DNA of 64,000 bases from Mesorhizobium sp. AR10 (GTDB taxonomy: Bacteria; Pseudomonadota; Alphaproteobacteria; Rhizobiales; Rhizobiaceae), in contig NZ_CP080524.1 in NCBI RefSeq assembly GCF_024746795.1, positions 744,001 to 808,000 of the forward strand. Reading direction: 5' to 3'. Every line of letters starts with the position of its first letter. The stretch's first letter is position 1. The notes below the pieces were generated by a model. The model saw nothing but the letters and a program-made list of their open reading frames with translations. It made no database searches and was not told the origin of the DNA. Below, piece after piece: positions 1-9,338 of this stretch. The position numbers were made by a program, and so were the translations under genes.

Positions 1-289
1 GGTCAACAAGGCCACGCGCCTTCAGCCGGTCGATGACACCCTTCACCGTTGCCGCATCCATGGCGATCAGCGTGCCGAGCTGGTTCTGCGAGGTCTCGCC
101 AACGTCGTGCAGTTTGGCCAGAGCGGCGAATTGCGGCGGCGTCAGATCGGCGATACGCGCGGCGAAGATCGAGACATGGCGCTGGTGCGCCTTGCGCAGG
201 ATGAAACCGACCTGCTCCTGCAAGCGATAGTCGTTTTCGTCGGGCTCCTCGGCCTCGACGAGCTTGAGCAATTTGTCCTCGCCGCTCAC
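1..289 (-). CDS. MarR-family transcriptional regulator (3' end cut by window edge)
   Basis: This is the N-terminal part of a winged-helix MarR regulator. It starts with GTG, and the start overlaps the stop codon of the upstream gene. The visible protein contains a stretch resembling TPPQFAALAKLHDVGETSQ followed by a recognition-helix region ending in MDAATVKGVIDRLKARGLVD, the usual MarR DNA-binding layout. The protein is open at base 1, so the dimerisation helices and C-terminus are missing. It is the last gene of a six-gene minus-strand operon for an apparent N-heterocycle pathway and probably controls it in response to a pathway compound. An imperfect palindrome upstream of the first gene of the operon is the obvious candidate operator. 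The family call is strong; the ligand is unknown. Confidence 0.85.
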   Translation of the reverse strand, partial: MSGEDKLLKLVEAEEPDENDYRLQEQVGFILRKAHQRHVSIFAARIADLTPPQFAALAKLHDVGETSQNQLGTLIAMDAATVKGVIDRLKARGLVD

Positions 290-870
290 CGCAATCCGTC
301 CCAGGCCTTGATGTCCTTGGCCGCGAGACCGCCCATGCGGTCGTGCACGCGCGGGCCGCAGGTCATGGCGAGACAGAACAGGATTTCGTCGGGGCGGGGG
401 CCGTCGCTGATGCCAACTTCCATGGCGTCGAAATGGCTGCGCACATAGGCGGCGTTGATGTGGCCAAGCGGCACGTCGAGCTTTGAACCAAAGGCGCCGA
501 CCTTCTTTGCCGACGGCACGATCGCCTTGGCGTCGCCGAGCCGTTCGCGCATGGCATAGCCGCCGGGCACATGCCACAACGCGCCATGCTCCAGCTCGCC
601 TGCCGTGCCGACGATGGCGCCCTTGCCGTAGCCGTCGATCTGTTTCACGTCGCCGCCCAAAGCGGCGATCAGCCGGTCAGCGAGCAGCAGCCCAAGCGGC
701 TTCAGATCGTCCATGGCGCTCTGCAAGTCGTCGACGTAACGGCCGGCGAACGGGTTCTTCACCAGCGCCATGGCGGCGGCGCGGCGGCGCGGCACCTTGG
801 CCACCGGCCCACCTTCGTGAAAGATCTCCTCGGTCAGCACCGCGATCTTGCGGATCGAAAACTCAGGCAT
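286..870 (-). CDS. AA_synth / DUF1185 family protein
   Basis: A 194-residue protein of the family annotated as amino acid synthesis (AA_synth, DUF1185), whose biochemical role is not established. I chose the ATG at 870 because AAGGAAG lies just upstream and the protein then begins MPEFSIRKIAV, as is typical of the family; the longer upstream reading enters the preceding gene. Conserved-looking stretches are the region around GYGKGAIVGTAGELEHGA, which suggests a phosphate or anion-binding glycine turn, and DGPRPDEILFCLAM near the C-terminus. It overlaps the UPF0280 gene by 8 bases and the MarR gene by a few bases, so it is translationally coupled to both. From its place between redox enzymes and a regulator I infer a hydrolytic or ring-opening step in N-heterocycle breakdown. 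That is a guess from context. Confidence 0.75.
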   Translation of the reverse strand: MPEFSIRKIAVLTEEIFHEGGPVAKVPRRRAAAMALVKNPFAGRYVDDLQSAMDDLKPLGLLLADRLIAALGGDVKQIDGYGKGAIVGTAGELEHGALWHVPGGYAMRERLGDAKAIVPSAKKVGAFGSKLDVPLGHINAAYVRSHFDAMEVGISDGPRPDEILFCLAMTCGPRVHDRMGGLAAKDIKAWDGLR

Positions 871-1747
871 GGGCAACTTCCTTCCCAGGGATTTTGGTGG
901 GCGCGGCAAGCGCCATGGAACCAGTGATGCTGATATGACCGGCAAGGAAAAGCGCGGCGGCTGATATCAGGCCGTTTCGGCGAAAATCATCGGCGACAGC
1001 AAGCCCGCTGTCCAGTGCAGTGGCGATTTCAGCCGCGGAAAGTGGCCCGACACCCTGCGTGACCAAGCGGTCGCCAAGGTCGCTGTCGGGCGCGAGATCG
1101 TGCGCCGGCTCGCGCTTGACGGCGGGGTGACCGGGCAGGTCGATTGCGTTGGCGATGAGCGTCGCGGCGGCATCAGCTTCGGCGCCAGTCCGCGCCAGCA
1201 CGGTGACGGCGTCGGCAATGCCGAGCGAGAAGGAGCGGCCGCGCCAGCCGCTTGTCGCGATGCCGCGAATTCCGTCTTCGGCACGTACGGTGATGCGGTC
1301 GGAAAGTCCGTGTCCAGTGCCGGCGATGGCGAGGGTCATCGACTGGCCCGGGCCGAGATGGATGGCGCTGTCGCCGCCATTGTTGACATAGGCGCGGTCT
1401 AGTTTTCGCCCGGCAAGCAGCGCGCCAAGAATTTCGTCGGCTACCGAGCCGGCAACCGCAGCCATCGGCGTGATGAATCTTTTCGCCAGCGGCACGATTG
1501 CCGCTTCCATGCGCCGGGCGGTCGGGCTGGCGAAATGGCGTAACCGCGATGAGGCCGGGCGGCGCAATTCAGAGAGCTCCTCTACAAGCTCCGTCAGAAT
1601 GGTCTGGAAGCGCGCCACCGCCTGTTCGTAGGCCGCGCGGCGTTCGCCCGCCTCGCCAAAAGCCTCTACGATCAGGTCGATCGGGCCGTGATTGAGATGC
1701 ATCCGCCTGCCGCTCTCAAGCCAATGCGCCTGCGGGCCGTTCATCAT
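863..1747 (-). CDS. UPF0280 family protein
   Basis: A protein of about 294 residues matching the UPF0280 family, whose members look like ApbE-related flavin-transfer folds but have no firmly known activity. The ATG at 1747 overlaps the stop of the upstream reductase gene (ATGA); the longer reading upstream has no ribosome binding site and an atypical N-terminus. Recognisable parts are the opening GPQAHWLESGRRMHLNHGPI, the centre YVNNGGDSAIHLGPGQ, where GGD followed by a small-residue turn resembles the ApbE nucleotide-binding segment, and GWRGRSFSLGIADAVTV. Its position next to a flavin and Fe-S reductase leaves two options: flavin handling or maturation of that enzyme, or a catabolic step of its own. 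The family call is confident, the function is not. Confidence 0.78.
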   Translation of the reverse strand: MMNGPQAHWLESGRRMHLNHGPIDLIVEAFGEAGERRAAYEQAVARFQTILTELVEELSELRRPASSRLRHFASPTARRMEAAIVPLAKRFITPMAAVAGSVADEILGALLAGRKLDRAYVNNGGDSAIHLGPGQSMTLAIAGTGHGLSDRITVRAEDGIRGIATSGWRGRSFSLGIADAVTVLARTGAEADAAATLIANAIDLPGHPAVKREPAHDLAPDSDLGDRLVTQGVGPLSAAEIATALDSGLAVADDFRRNGLISAAALFLAGHISITGSMALAAPTKIPGKEVAHA

Positions 1748-3285
1748 CCGGCACCATACGAGGGCGCACGCCGCAACTGTGCCAGCGGCGGCCATGGGTT
1801 CTGTGCTGCTGCACCGGCGTTGCGGCGCGGATTGAGGTACTCGCCGCCCTTGGCAAAGATATCATCGACGCTGCGGATCTCGGCTTCGTGGCCGCCCAGC
1901 CTGATATAGTCGTCGCGACGCAAGGTGAACTCGATCGGCGCCACCAATGCCGGGGTCGGCACATAGCCGAAGGCACCTTCCGGCACGCGGGTAACATCGA
2001 CCATCAGCGTGATGCCGCCGCCCGGCCAGACATAGACCGGCGCACCGCCGACCGTCACATAGGTGGTCAGGCCTTGCACCGAGCGAGTGAGGTTGACCGG
2101 ATTTTCGGTGACGCCGGCGCGCAGCGAACCGCCGGCGCCGCCAATGAACAGCACGGTGCAGAGCGCCGGCTCGCAATTGTCTTCGATCAGCCCGACCGAC
2201 TTCTGCAGCCGCTCCGGGAACGGTTTTTGCACCGGCTTCAATTCGTCGTCGAGCTCGTAGTAGGCAAACTGCTCACCAGTGGTCGAGACCATCAGCAGCG
2301 ACAGGCCGGGGCGAGCGCCCTTCTTCGCATTCCATTCGCCAAGGATCGACAGCGGGTCGGAAATGCTGGTGCCGCCCCAGCCGAGGCCGGGCTCGGAGAC
2401 CTTGAAATAGCGGCCTGGCGTCGAACGGCGGCCGATGATCTTTATCCCGGTGTCCTGCCATCCCAGCACCTTGCCTGCCTGATGCTCGGAGACGACGCCG
2501 GTGATGTGATCGTCGACCACCACCACCTCGTCGACAAGGCCCCGCCACTGGGTGGCGAACATGCCGATTGTGGCCGAGCCACAGCCAACGCGCATGCGGT
2601 GTTCGACCTTGCCGTCGATGACCGGCGGTTTGCCGGCTTCGACGATGATGGTCGCGCCGCCATCGATGGTCAGTTCGACCGGCTTGCCGTTGCACAGATT
2701 GAGCAGCGCGTCGCAGGTCGCGCGACCTTCCGCCTTGGAGCCGCCGGTGAGGTGATGCACGCCTCCCAGCGACAGCATCTGCGAACCATACTCGCCTGTG
2801 GTGACATGGCCGATCGCCTCGCCTTGGGCGCGGACAATGGCTGTCTCGGGACCAAGGTGACGGTCGGTGTCGATCTTCACCTTGACGCCGCAGTAGGAGA
2901 AGATGCCCTCGGTGACCACGGTGACGAGATCGACGCCTTCGACCTCCTGGCTGACGATGAAGGGGGCCGGCTTGTAGTCGGGATAGGTGGTACCGGCGCC
3001 GATCGCGGTGACGAAGCGGCGGCCGGTGTTGACCAGTTCGCCGTCCCAGGCCTCGCCCTCGGCAACGAAGGGCACGACCGCGCCGCCGGTCTCGGCCGCA
3101 TGGTCGAGGATGGTCAGCGGATCCATGCGCACGATGCTGCCGCCGACATTGCCGTAGCGGTCGCAGGCGCCGGTGCGGCCGTCAGCGATGTAGCACATGA
3201 CCGGACAGGCATCGCAGCGGATCTTCTCCGCCACCTGCTTCTCGCCGAGATCGTGGGTTTCGAAACGTTCGGCAAGCTCGCTCAT
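1744..3285 (-). CDS. 6-hydroxynicotinate reductase-like Fe-S flavoprotein
   Basis: A 513-residue protein resembling proteins annotated as 6-hydroxynicotinate reductase, which reduce the pyridone ring of 6-hydroxynicotinate to 1,4,5,6-tetrahydro-6-oxonicotinate in nicotinate fermentation and in Azorhizobium nicotinate use. Near the N-terminus, Cys24, Cys27, Cys31 and Cys41 form a CX2CX3CX9C pattern suited to a 4Fe-4S cluster (CDACPVMC visible). The rest is rich in glycine loops such as [19 protein letters not shown] and [10 protein letters not shown] segments. AGGAGG lies 8 bases before the ATG, and the start overlaps the end of the hydroxylase gene. With the molybdenum hydroxylase before it and the two small proteins after it, it would supply the ring-reducing step of a heterocycle pathway. 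The exact substrate could be another hydroxylated N-heterocycle. Confidence 0.75.
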   Translation of the reverse strand: MSELAERFETHDLGEKQVAEKIRCDACPVMCYIADGRTGACDRYGNVGGSIVRMDPLTILDHAAETGGAVVPFVAEGEAWDGELVNTGRRFVTAIGAGTTYPDYKPAPFIVSQEVEGVDLVTVVTEGIFSYCGVKVKIDTDRHLGPETAIVRAQGEAIGHVTTGEYGSQMLSLGGVHHLTGGSKAEGRATCDALLNLCNGKPVELTIDGGATIIVEAGKPPVIDGKVEHRMRVGCGSATIGMFATQWRGLVDEVVVVDDHITGVVSEHQAGKVLGWQDTGIKIIGRRSTPGRYFKVSEPGLGWGGTSISDPLSILGEWNAKKGARPGLSLLMVSTTGEQFAYYELDDELKPVQKPFPERLQKSVGLIEDNCEPALCTVLFIGGAGGSLRAGVTENPVNLTRSVQGLTTYVTVGGAPVYVWPGGGITLMVDVTRVPEGAFGYVPTPALVAPIEFTLRRDDYIRLGGHEAEIRSVDDIFAKGGEYLNPRRNAGAAAQNPWPPLAQLRRAPSYGAG

Positions 3286-6032
3286 CGGCGTGCCTCCTTG
3301 TCGCGGATCGCCGCGCGGATGCGGCTCGGCGTCGCCGGGACCTTGGTGACCAGCACACCGGTGGCATGGCGGATGGCGTTGAGGATCGCTGGCGCCGTCG
3401 GGATCAGCACATGCTCGCCCAGCCCCTTGGCGCCAAAGGGGCCCTCCGGATCGGGTACCTCGATCAGGATGGTCTCGATCGGCGGTACGTCGCCGATGGT
3501 GGGGATCAGATAGTCGTGCAGATTCTCGGTGCGGCCGGGAATGTACTCCTCCATCAGCGCCATGCCGATGCCTTGCGCGATGCCGCCCTCGATCTGGCCC
3601 TCGACAAGCAACGGATTGATCGCCTTGCCGACATCGTGTGCGGCGGTGATTTTTATCAGCTTGACCGTGCCGAGCTTGAGGTCGACCTCGAGTTCGGCGA
3701 TCTGCGCCCCGTAGCCATAGAGGGCGTAGGGCTTGCCCTGCCCCTTGGCATCGAGCGGAAGGGTCGGCGGGTCGTAGGTCTCCTCGGCACGGAAGACGAA
3801 CCCGTCCGCATCCACATCGAGCGCGACAAGGTCGATGCGGCGGGTGGCTTCGCCCTCACGAATGACAATTGTCTGCCCATCCAGATGCAGCGATGCCTTC
3901 TCCGACACATTGGCGAAACGCAGGATGGTTTCACGCAAGGCGCGACCGGCCTTTTCGGCGGCTTTGCCGGTGACGAAGGTCTGGCGCGAGGCGGATGTCT
4001 TGCCGGCGTCGGGGGTGATCGCCGTGTCGGCGCTCTTCAGCCGGAATTTGTCCAGCGGCAGGCCAAGCGCGTCGGCGCAGATCTGCGTGATGACGGTGTT
4101 CGAGCCTTGCCCGATGTCAACGGCGCCCTGATGCAGGACGACATCGCCGGTGGCCGAGATGCCGACCCTGATGGTCGAAGGATTGGGCAACGAGGTGTTG
4201 CCGCAGCCATACCAGCAGGAGGCGACGCCGACGCCGCGTTTTTTTGCGCTGCTGCCGGCGTTGAACGCCTCGGCATCGACAAGCGCGCGCGCCCAATGCG
4301 ACTGCAAGGCCTCAAGGCACTCTTCGATGCCGACGCCCGAGACCAGCTTCTGGCCAGTAACCGTTTCGGACCCGTTACGAAGGCAGTTTTTCAGCCGAAA
4401 ATCCAACCGATCCAGGCCGAGCTTTTCGGCCAGTTCGTCATAGAGGGTTTCCTGCATGATCGTCGCCTGCGGCACCCCAAAGCCGCGGAAGGCGCCGGAG
4501 ATCGGGCCATGCGTGTGGATGGCGCGGCCTTCGGCGCGGTAGTTCGGCGTTGCATAGGGGCCGGAGGCGTGCACCGGCACGCGGTTGGCCACCGTCGGCC
4601 CCCAACTGGCATAGGCGCCGGTGTTGAAATCGCCCGCGAAGATCATGCCGGTGACAAGGCCATCGGCATCGGCGCCGATCGTCGCCTTCATCTCGGCGGG
4701 ATGGCGCTTGGTGGTCGAGATCATCGATTCATTGCGGGTGTAGGTGAGTGCGGCCGGCCGTCCGGTCTTCATCGCCACCAGGCCGATCAGGGGTTGCAGC
4801 GAGACATCGAGCTTGGAGCCAAAACCGCCACCAGTGGCGGTCGGCACGATGCGCACCTTGTCGATGGCAAGGCCAAGCACTTTTGCCGTGTCGTCGCGGT
4901 CCATGTAGGGCGCCTGCGTGCAGGCGACGACGACCAGCGTGTCGCCGTCCATATAGGCATAGCCGGCTTCCGGTTCGATGTAGGCGTGTTCGACATAGGG
5001 TGTGTCTATGGCACCGGAAACGGTGAATGTCGCCCCGGCAAGGGCCGCTTCCGGATCGCCGCGTTCGACAAAACCGGAAGTGAGCAGGTTTTCCGGCCGG
5101 TGTTCATGGATCAGTTGGGCACCGCCGGCCTGCGCATCGCATGGCTGCAGGAAATGCGGCAGCTCGGTCCAGCGAACCGGAAAATCCGCAAGGTCGAGAT
5201 CGAGGATCGCCTCGCGCTCGCCGGCGACCAGCGCCACCGCCTCGCCGCGAAAGCGCGAAAAACCTTCGGCGAGAGCGGGCTGATCGGCAAAAGGCCTAAT
5301 CACGCCGAAACAGTTTTTCCCCGGGATGTCGGCAGCGGTGAAGACACCGACAATGCCGGGACGGGTCTTCGCCCAGGCTTCCAGGTCGCCGAAGGTGAAG
5401 CCAGCATGATAGTGCGGCGAGCGGACAACCAGAACCGCAAGCGCATCGACCGGGAAGGAATCGCCACCGAATTTTTCGCCGCCAGTGACCTTTGGCTGGC
5501 CATCGAGCCGGATCGGCGACGAGCCCACGGCATGGCCGGACTGCGGCATGCGGTGGTCGAGGCCGTTGGCGTGGCGCGACGCATCCATCACCGCGGCGAC
5601 GATTTTCCGGTAGCCGGTGCAACGGCAAAGAATACCGCCCAGCGCATCCTGGGTTTCAGCCTCGGTCGGGAAGGGTTTCTCATCCAGAAGCGCTGTCGCG
5701 GCGACCAGCAGGCCGGGTGTGCAGATACCGCATTGCGCCGCGCCATGATCGAGGAACGAGGCCTGCAGCGCCGACAGTTTTCCGTTGGCGAGCCCTTCGA
5801 CGGTCGTCACGGCCGCGCCAGCCACGGAGGCAGCAGGCACCAGGCAGGCGCAGACCGGATTACCGTCGACAAGCACCGTGCAGGCGCCACAATCGCCGGC
5901 ATCGCAGCCGACCTTGGTGCCCGTCAGCCGCAATTCGTCGCGCAGCACCGAGGAGAGACGCCGCACCGGCGACACGCAGACGGAAACGGCGGCACCGTTG
6001 ACCTCGAAAGCGATGTCGGCGCGTTCCATCAT
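3282..6032 (-). CDS. Fused 2Fe-2S / molybdopterin subunit of a xanthine-dehydrogenase-family hydroxylase
   Basis: A 916-residue fusion of the small and large subunits of a molybdenum hydroxylase. Residues 1-160 hold two 2Fe-2S clusters: Cys43, 48, 51 and 63 (plant-ferredoxin type) and Cys101, 104, 136 and 138 (helical domain, CGICTPG and CRCTG). From about residue 175 the protein is a molybdopterin-binding large subunit with [19 protein letters not shown], and the catalytic glutamate at Glu873 in GAKGLGE near the C-terminus. Such enzymes hydroxylate aromatic N-heterocycles with water as oxygen source and pass electrons through Fe-S clusters to FAD. The FAD subunit is the gene just upstream (ATGA overlap). 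Two adjacent ATG codons (6032, 6029) are possible starts. The substrate is inferred to be nicotinate-like from the reductase that follows. Confidence 0.88.
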   Translation of the reverse strand: MMERADIAFEVNGAAVSVCVSPVRRLSSVLRDELRLTGTKVGCDAGDCGACTVLVDGNPVCACLVPAASVAGAAVTTVEGLANGKLSALQASFLDHGAAQCGICTPGLLVAATALLDEKPFPTEAETQDALGGILCRCTGYRKIVAAVMDASRHANGLDHRMPQSGHAVGSSPIRLDGQPKVTGGEKFGGDSFPVDALAVLVVRSPHYHAGFTFGDLEAWAKTRPGIVGVFTAADIPGKNCFGVIRPFADQPALAEGFSRFRGEAVALVAGEREAILDLDLADFPVRWTELPHFLQPCDAQAGGAQLIHEHRPENLLTSGFVERGDPEAALAGATFTVSGAIDTPYVEHAYIEPEAGYAYMDGDTLVVVACTQAPYMDRDDTAKVLGLAIDKVRIVPTATGGGFGSKLDVSLQPLIGLVAMKTGRPAALTYTRNESMISTTKRHPAEMKATIGADADGLVTGMIFAGDFNTGAYASWGPTVANRVPVHASGPYATPNYRAEGRAIHTHGPISGAFRGFGVPQATIMQETLYDELAEKLGLDRLDFRLKNCLRNGSETVTGQKLVSGVGIEECLEALQSHWARALVDAEAFNAGSSAKKRGVGVASCWYGCGNTSLPNPSTIRVGISATGDVVLHQGAVDIGQGSNTVITQICADALGLPLDKFRLKSADTAITPDAGKTSASRQTFVTGKAAEKAGRALRETILRFANVSEKASLHLDGQTIVIREGEATRRIDLVALDVDADGFVFRAEETYDPPTLPLDAKGQGKPYALYGYGAQIAELEVDLKLGTVKLIKITAAHDVGKAINPLLVEGQIEGGIAQGIGMALMEEYIPGRTENLHDYLIPTIGDVPPIETILIEVPDPEGPFGAKGLGEHVLIPTAPAILNAIRHATGVLVTKVPATPSRIRAAIRDKEARR

Positions 6033-6889
6033 GCCGCCACCTTGTCACTGGCGCTGTGGCCGACCGCAGCAAGCACGGCGCGGGCGACGATCTCGCGCGC
6101 CGCGCCCAGTCGGTATTCGGCGCTGCCGCGCACATCGCCGATCGGCGAAAGTTCATCCATCGGCGCGGACAGGACCGCATCGGCGAGCAAAGCGTTGGCC
6201 GGCAGGCCGCGCAAGGCGGCTTCGACGGCTGAAAGGCGCTTGGCAACCACCGAACAGGAGCCAATGGCGACGGCTGCGTCCCTGACGATGCCACCCTCGA
6301 CGGTCAGGCGTGCTGCCGCCATGGCGATGGATATGACGAGATAGCGCCGGGCGCCAAGCTTGACGAAGGCAGAGGTGCCGGTGGCCACGGATCTCGGGAC
6401 ACGGATGGCTGTGACCATTTCGTCCGGCTGCAATTCGGTGCGGCGGTTGCCGAGGATGAATTTTTGCAGTGGCAGAGTGCGGGTCGTCGCCGCCGAGCGC
6501 AATTCGACCTCGGCATCAAGCACGAGCAATGGCGGCACGCCGTCAGCGGCCGGCGAGGCATTGCAGAGATTGCCGGCCATCGAGGCGACGTTCTGGATCT
6601 GCACCGAGCCGACTTCCCGCGCCGCCTGCTTCAGCGCATCGAAGGCCGCCGGCAAGGGATGGCGGACAAGATCGGTCCAGGTCGTGCGCGCACCGATAAC
6701 CCAATGGGCCTCGGTCTCAGTGATGCCGCGCAAAGCCGCCAGGCCATTGATGTCGAGGACGTTTTCGCGGTGCGGCTTGCTGCCCTGCGCGGGATAGAAA
6801 TCGGTGCCGCCGGCAAGGATGCGCCACGGAGCTTCGCCAAGCAAAGCGAGCGCCTCGTCGACCGTGGTGGGTTTCGCGTAACGGATCAC
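6029..6889 (-). CDS. FAD-binding subunit of molybdenum hydroxylase (CoxM/XdhB-like)
   Basis: A 286-residue FAD-binding domain protein of the molybdopterin dehydrogenase family. The FAD-contact segment [10 protein letters not shown] near residue 25 and the second motif around [17 protein letters not shown] near residue 105 are both present, as expected for CoxM-type subunits. It receives electrons from the Fe-S domains of the fused subunit encoded directly downstream. This is the first gene of the operon; the 380 bases before it carry a palindromic operator candidate and a dispersed repeat. The start at 6889 gives [14 protein letters not shown], a normal N-terminus for this subunit. Confidence in the family is high; the electron acceptor and substrate cannot be read from the sequence. 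Confidence 0.88.
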   Translation of the reverse strand: MIRYAKPTTVDEALALLGEAPWRILAGGTDFYPAQGSKPHRENVLDINGLAALRGITETEAHWVIGARTTWTDLVRHPLPAAFDALKQAAREVGSVQIQNVASMAGNLCNASPAADGVPPLLVLDAEVELRSAATTRTLPLQKFILGNRRTELQPDEMVTAIRVPRSVATGTSAFVKLGARRYLVISIAMAAARLTVEGGIVRDAAVAIGSCSVVAKRLSAVEAALRGLPANALLADAVLSAPMDELSPIGDVRGSAEYRLGAAREIVARAVLAAVGHSASDKVAA

Positions 6890-6969
6890 GCCTTACCTTC
6901 CGAAACAAAGGGCCTTCCAGAAAAGAGGGCTTCCCGAGGAACCCTGCCGGCGTCCGAACTGGCCAAATT

Positions 6970-6985
6970 CATTCGTATGCAAATG
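6970..6985. promoter_or_regulatory. Candidate MarR operator (imperfect palindrome)
   Basis: CATTCGTATGCAAATG reads the same on both strands at 12 of 16 positions (pattern CATTyGyATrCrAATG). It lies about 80 bases upstream of the first gene of the heterocycle operon, whose last gene encodes a MarR regulator. MarR proteins typically bind 16-20 bp imperfect palindromes near their promoter, so autoregulation of the operon is a reasonable inference. Binding itself is not shown by the sequence. Confidence 0.45.
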
Positions 6986-7070
6986 ATATCAAGCCGGCAG
7001 GGATTGTCAAAGCCGGAGTTTGCGCCGCTGTGCGCATCGATCCTGCGCACAAGCATTTGTTATGCCGCCA

Positions 7071-7176
7071 GCGCATGATCCCCGAAAATCGGAATCGATT
7101 TTCGGAAAGGATCTTGCGCAAAATCAAAGTGCTACAGCGTCCTTTGCGCGTCCAACAGGGACGCGCGGCGCTGTAG
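7071..7176. repeat. Dispersed palindromic intergenic element (two hairpins)
   Basis: Two consecutive inverted repeats fill the intergenic space before pncA. The first (7071-7119) pairs GCGCATGATCC with GGATCTTGCGC and, inside it, CCGAAAATCG with CGATTTTCGG. The second (7132-7176) pairs CTACAGCG and GCGCGTCC with matching sequences ending CGCTGTAG. The look is that of the short mosaic repeats scattered through rhizobial genomes. Together with the operator candidate at 6970 this accounts for most of the 379-base gap between 6889 and 7269. Confidence 0.7.
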
Positions 7177-7268
7177 TGGTTGACGCAGCCGGCCATCTGG
7201 TCAAGTTTCTGCATCCGGTCGCGTCAGCGGCATTTTTCACTTGGAGCCTGAGACCAAGAGGAGGCCCC

Positions 7269-7883
7269 ATGGCCGTCGAAGCGCTTGTTGTCATCGACCT
7301 GCAGAACGATTTTTGTCCCGGCGGCGCGCTGGCGGTGGCCGGCGGCGACGAGATCGTGCCGCTGGTCAACGACCTGATCCGGCGGACGGAGCATGTCGTG
7401 CTGACGCAGGACTGGCACCCCGCCGGCCATTCAAGCTTTGCCTCGAGTCATCCCGGCAAGCAGCCCTTCGAATCGATCGACATGCCTTATGGCCAGCAGA
7501 CTTTGTGGCCGGACCATTGCATCCAGGGCAGCCTGGGTTCGGATTTCCACTCGGGCCTGGCCTGGACCAAGGCCGAACTGGTGATCCGCAAGGGCTTCCG
7601 TCCGGCGATCGACAGCTATTCGGCCTTCTTCGAGAACGATCGCACGACGCCGACCGGCCTTGCCGGCTATCTCAAGGAACGCGGCATCGATAGTGTGACC
7701 CTGGTCGGGCTGGCAACCGACTACTGCGTCGCCTTTTCGGCGCTCGACGCGGTGACGCACGGCTTCCAGACAACAGTGCGGCTCGACGCCTGCCGCGGTA
7801 TCGATCTCAACGGCTCGGTCGAAGCGATGCTAAAGCGGATGCGCGATGCCGGCGTGACGCTCGAAGAACACGCGCCGGACTGA
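7269..7883 (+). CDS. pncA: Nicotinamidase (pyrazinamidase)
   Basis: A 204-residue cysteine hydrolase of the isochorismatase fold that converts nicotinamide to nicotinate and ammonia in NAD salvage. The catalytic triad Asp10 (VVIDLQNDF), Lys108 (IRKGF) and Cys153 (ATDYCVAF) is intact, and the metal-binding residues Asp48, His50 (QDWHPAGH) and His83 are in place. I chose the ATG at 7269 because GAGGAG precedes it closely; the longer in-frame reading runs back through the palindromic repeat. The product, nicotinate, is the substrate of the pncB product encoded 9 kb away and possibly the entry compound of the oxidative pathway encoded on the other strand. An NhaD-type transporter gene follows after 18 bases and is probably co-transcribed. 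Confidence 0.93.
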   Translation: MAVEALVVIDLQNDFCPGGALAVAGGDEIVPLVNDLIRRTEHVVLTQDWHPAGHSSFASSHPGKQPFESIDMPYGQQTLWPDHCIQGSLGSDFHSGLAWTKAELVIRKGFRPAIDSYSAFFENDRTTPTGLAGYLKERGIDSVTLVGLATDYCVAFSALDAVTHGFQTTVRLDACRGIDLNGSVEAMLKRMRDAGVTLEEHAPD

Positions 7884-7901
7884 TAGGACCGTGAGCATCT
7901 G

Positions 7902-9338
7902 ATGAATGTGATGCGAGCGACAGCTTTGACGGCAGGCGCGGTGATGGCTGTTGCAACCCTGTTTCCAGGGCTGGCGCTCGCGGCGGAAGCTCATGAATTG
8001 CCGGGGGCCGCGATGTCCCTGTGGTGGGCGCTGCCTTTCGCCGGCTTGCTTTTGTCGATCGCCACCGGGCCTTTGCTGTTCCACCATGTCTGGGAGCATC
8101 ACTACGGCAAGATATCAGCCCTTTGGGCCGCTTTGGTGGTCGTGCCGCTGGCACTCGCGTTCGGCATGCCTGCGGCCACCGAGGCGGTGCTACACACGCT
8201 GCTCACCGAATACATGTCGTTCATCATCCTCTTGTTTGCGCTGTTCACCATTTCGGGCGGCATCCTTGTTGTCGGCAACATCCACGGCACACCGGCGGTG
8301 AACGCCGGGCTGCTGCTGGTCGGGGCGATCCTTGCCTCGGTGATCGGCACGACCGGCGCCTCGATGATCCTGATCCGGCCGCTCATCCGCGCCAACGACA
8401 ACCGGCCGTTCAATGCCCATGTCGTCATCTTCTTCATTTTCCTGGTGTCCAACATCGGTGGCTCGCTGACGCCACTCGGCGATCCGCCGCTGTTCGTCGG
8501 CTTCCTGCGCGGCGTCGACTTCTTCTGGACGACCGCGAACCTTTACCAGGAAACCCTGTTCGTCGGCGGCGTCGTGCTCGCCGTCTTCCTGGCCATCGAC
8601 ATCATCCTGCATCGCCGCGAGGGCGGCGCGCCGCAGATCAAGGATCCGACGCCCGATACGAAAGTGCGCATTCGCGGCCTGCCCAACATTCCGCTGCTGG
8701 CCGGCGTGATCGGCGCGATCCTGCTTTCGGCGACATGGAAACCTGCGCTCAGCTTTTCCGTCCTCGGCGTCAGTCTCGAGCTGCAGAACATAGTGCGCGA
8801 CGCCATCATCCTGGCGCTTGCCTTCCTGTCGCTGGCCGTCTCGCGCAAGAGCCATCGCGAAGCGAATGGCTTCAACTGGGGGCCGATATCAGAAGTGGCA
8901 AAACTGTTCGCCGGCATCTTCATCTGCATCGTGCCGGTCATCGCCATCCTCAGGGCCGGCCACGATGGGGCACTGGCGCCGCTGGTCGCGCTTGTCACCT
9001 CGCCCGCAGGCGCGCCCAACGACTTCGCCTATTTCTGGCTGACCGGCGCTCTGTCATCGTTCCTCGACAATGCGCCGACCTATCTGGTGTTCTTCGAGCT
9101 CGCCGGCGGCGACCCGCAGCATCTGATGACGGAGGCCGCGACGACGCTGGTGGCGATCTCGGCAGGTGCTGTGTTCATGGGCGCCAACACCTATATCGGC
9201 AATGCACCGAATTTCATGGTTTACGCCATTGCCAGGCATCACGGCGTCAGGATGCCGGGCTTCTTCGGCTACATGGCGTGGTCGGGCCTGGTGCTGATCC
9301 CGACGTTCCTGATCGCCGGCTTTCTGTTCTTTGGCTGA
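7902..9338 (+). CDS. NhaD-type sodium:proton antiporter / citrate-transporter superfamily membrane protein
   Basis: A 478-residue polytopic membrane protein. An N-terminal hydrophobic segment ending in ALAAEA looks like a cleaved signal or first helix. About 12 further hydrophobic helices follow, with conserved-looking breaks at NIGGSLTPLGDPPLF and SSFLDNAPTYLVFFE, which match the paired half-sites of the NhaD/ArsB/CitM superfamily. Such proteins exchange Na+ for protons or move carboxylates. It is 18 bases downstream of pncA and ends back to back with the convergent livF gene: the palindrome TGATCA holds both stop codons with no spacer. Whether it moves sodium or a pathway organic acid cannot be told. 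Confidence 0.82.
   Translation: MNVMRATALTAGAVMAVATLFPGLALAAEAHELPGAAMSLWWALPFAGLLLSIATGPLLFHHVWEHHYGKISALWAALVVVPLALAFGMPAATEAVLHTLLTEYMSFIILLFALFTISGGILVVGNIHGTPAVNAGLLLVGAILASVIGTTGASMILIRPLIRANDNRPFNAHVVIFFIFLVSNIGGSLTPLGDPPLFVGFLRGVDFFWTTANLYQETLFVGGVVLAVFLAIDIILHRREGGAPQIKDPTPDTKVRIRGLPNIPLLAGVIGAILLSATWKPALSFSVLGVSLELQNIVRDAIILALAFLSLAVSRKSHREANGFNWGPISEVAKLFAGIFICIVPVIAILRAGHDGALAPLVALVTSPAGAPNDFAYFWLTGALSSFLDNAPTYLVFFELAGGDPQHLMTEAATTLVAISAGAVFMGANTYIGNAPNFMVYAIARHHGVRMPGFFGYMAWSGLVLIPTFLIAGFLFFG

Noticed and set aside
1888..3513. 541-codon open frame on the plus strand
   Set aside because: Antisense to the 6-hydroxynicotinate-reductase-like gene; no ribosome binding site and no recognisable domain.
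3366..6344. 992-codon open frame on the plus strand
   Set aside because: It is antisense to the molybdenum hydroxylase, whose cofactor motifs and operon overlaps are unmistakable. The open frame is a by-product of high third-position GC.
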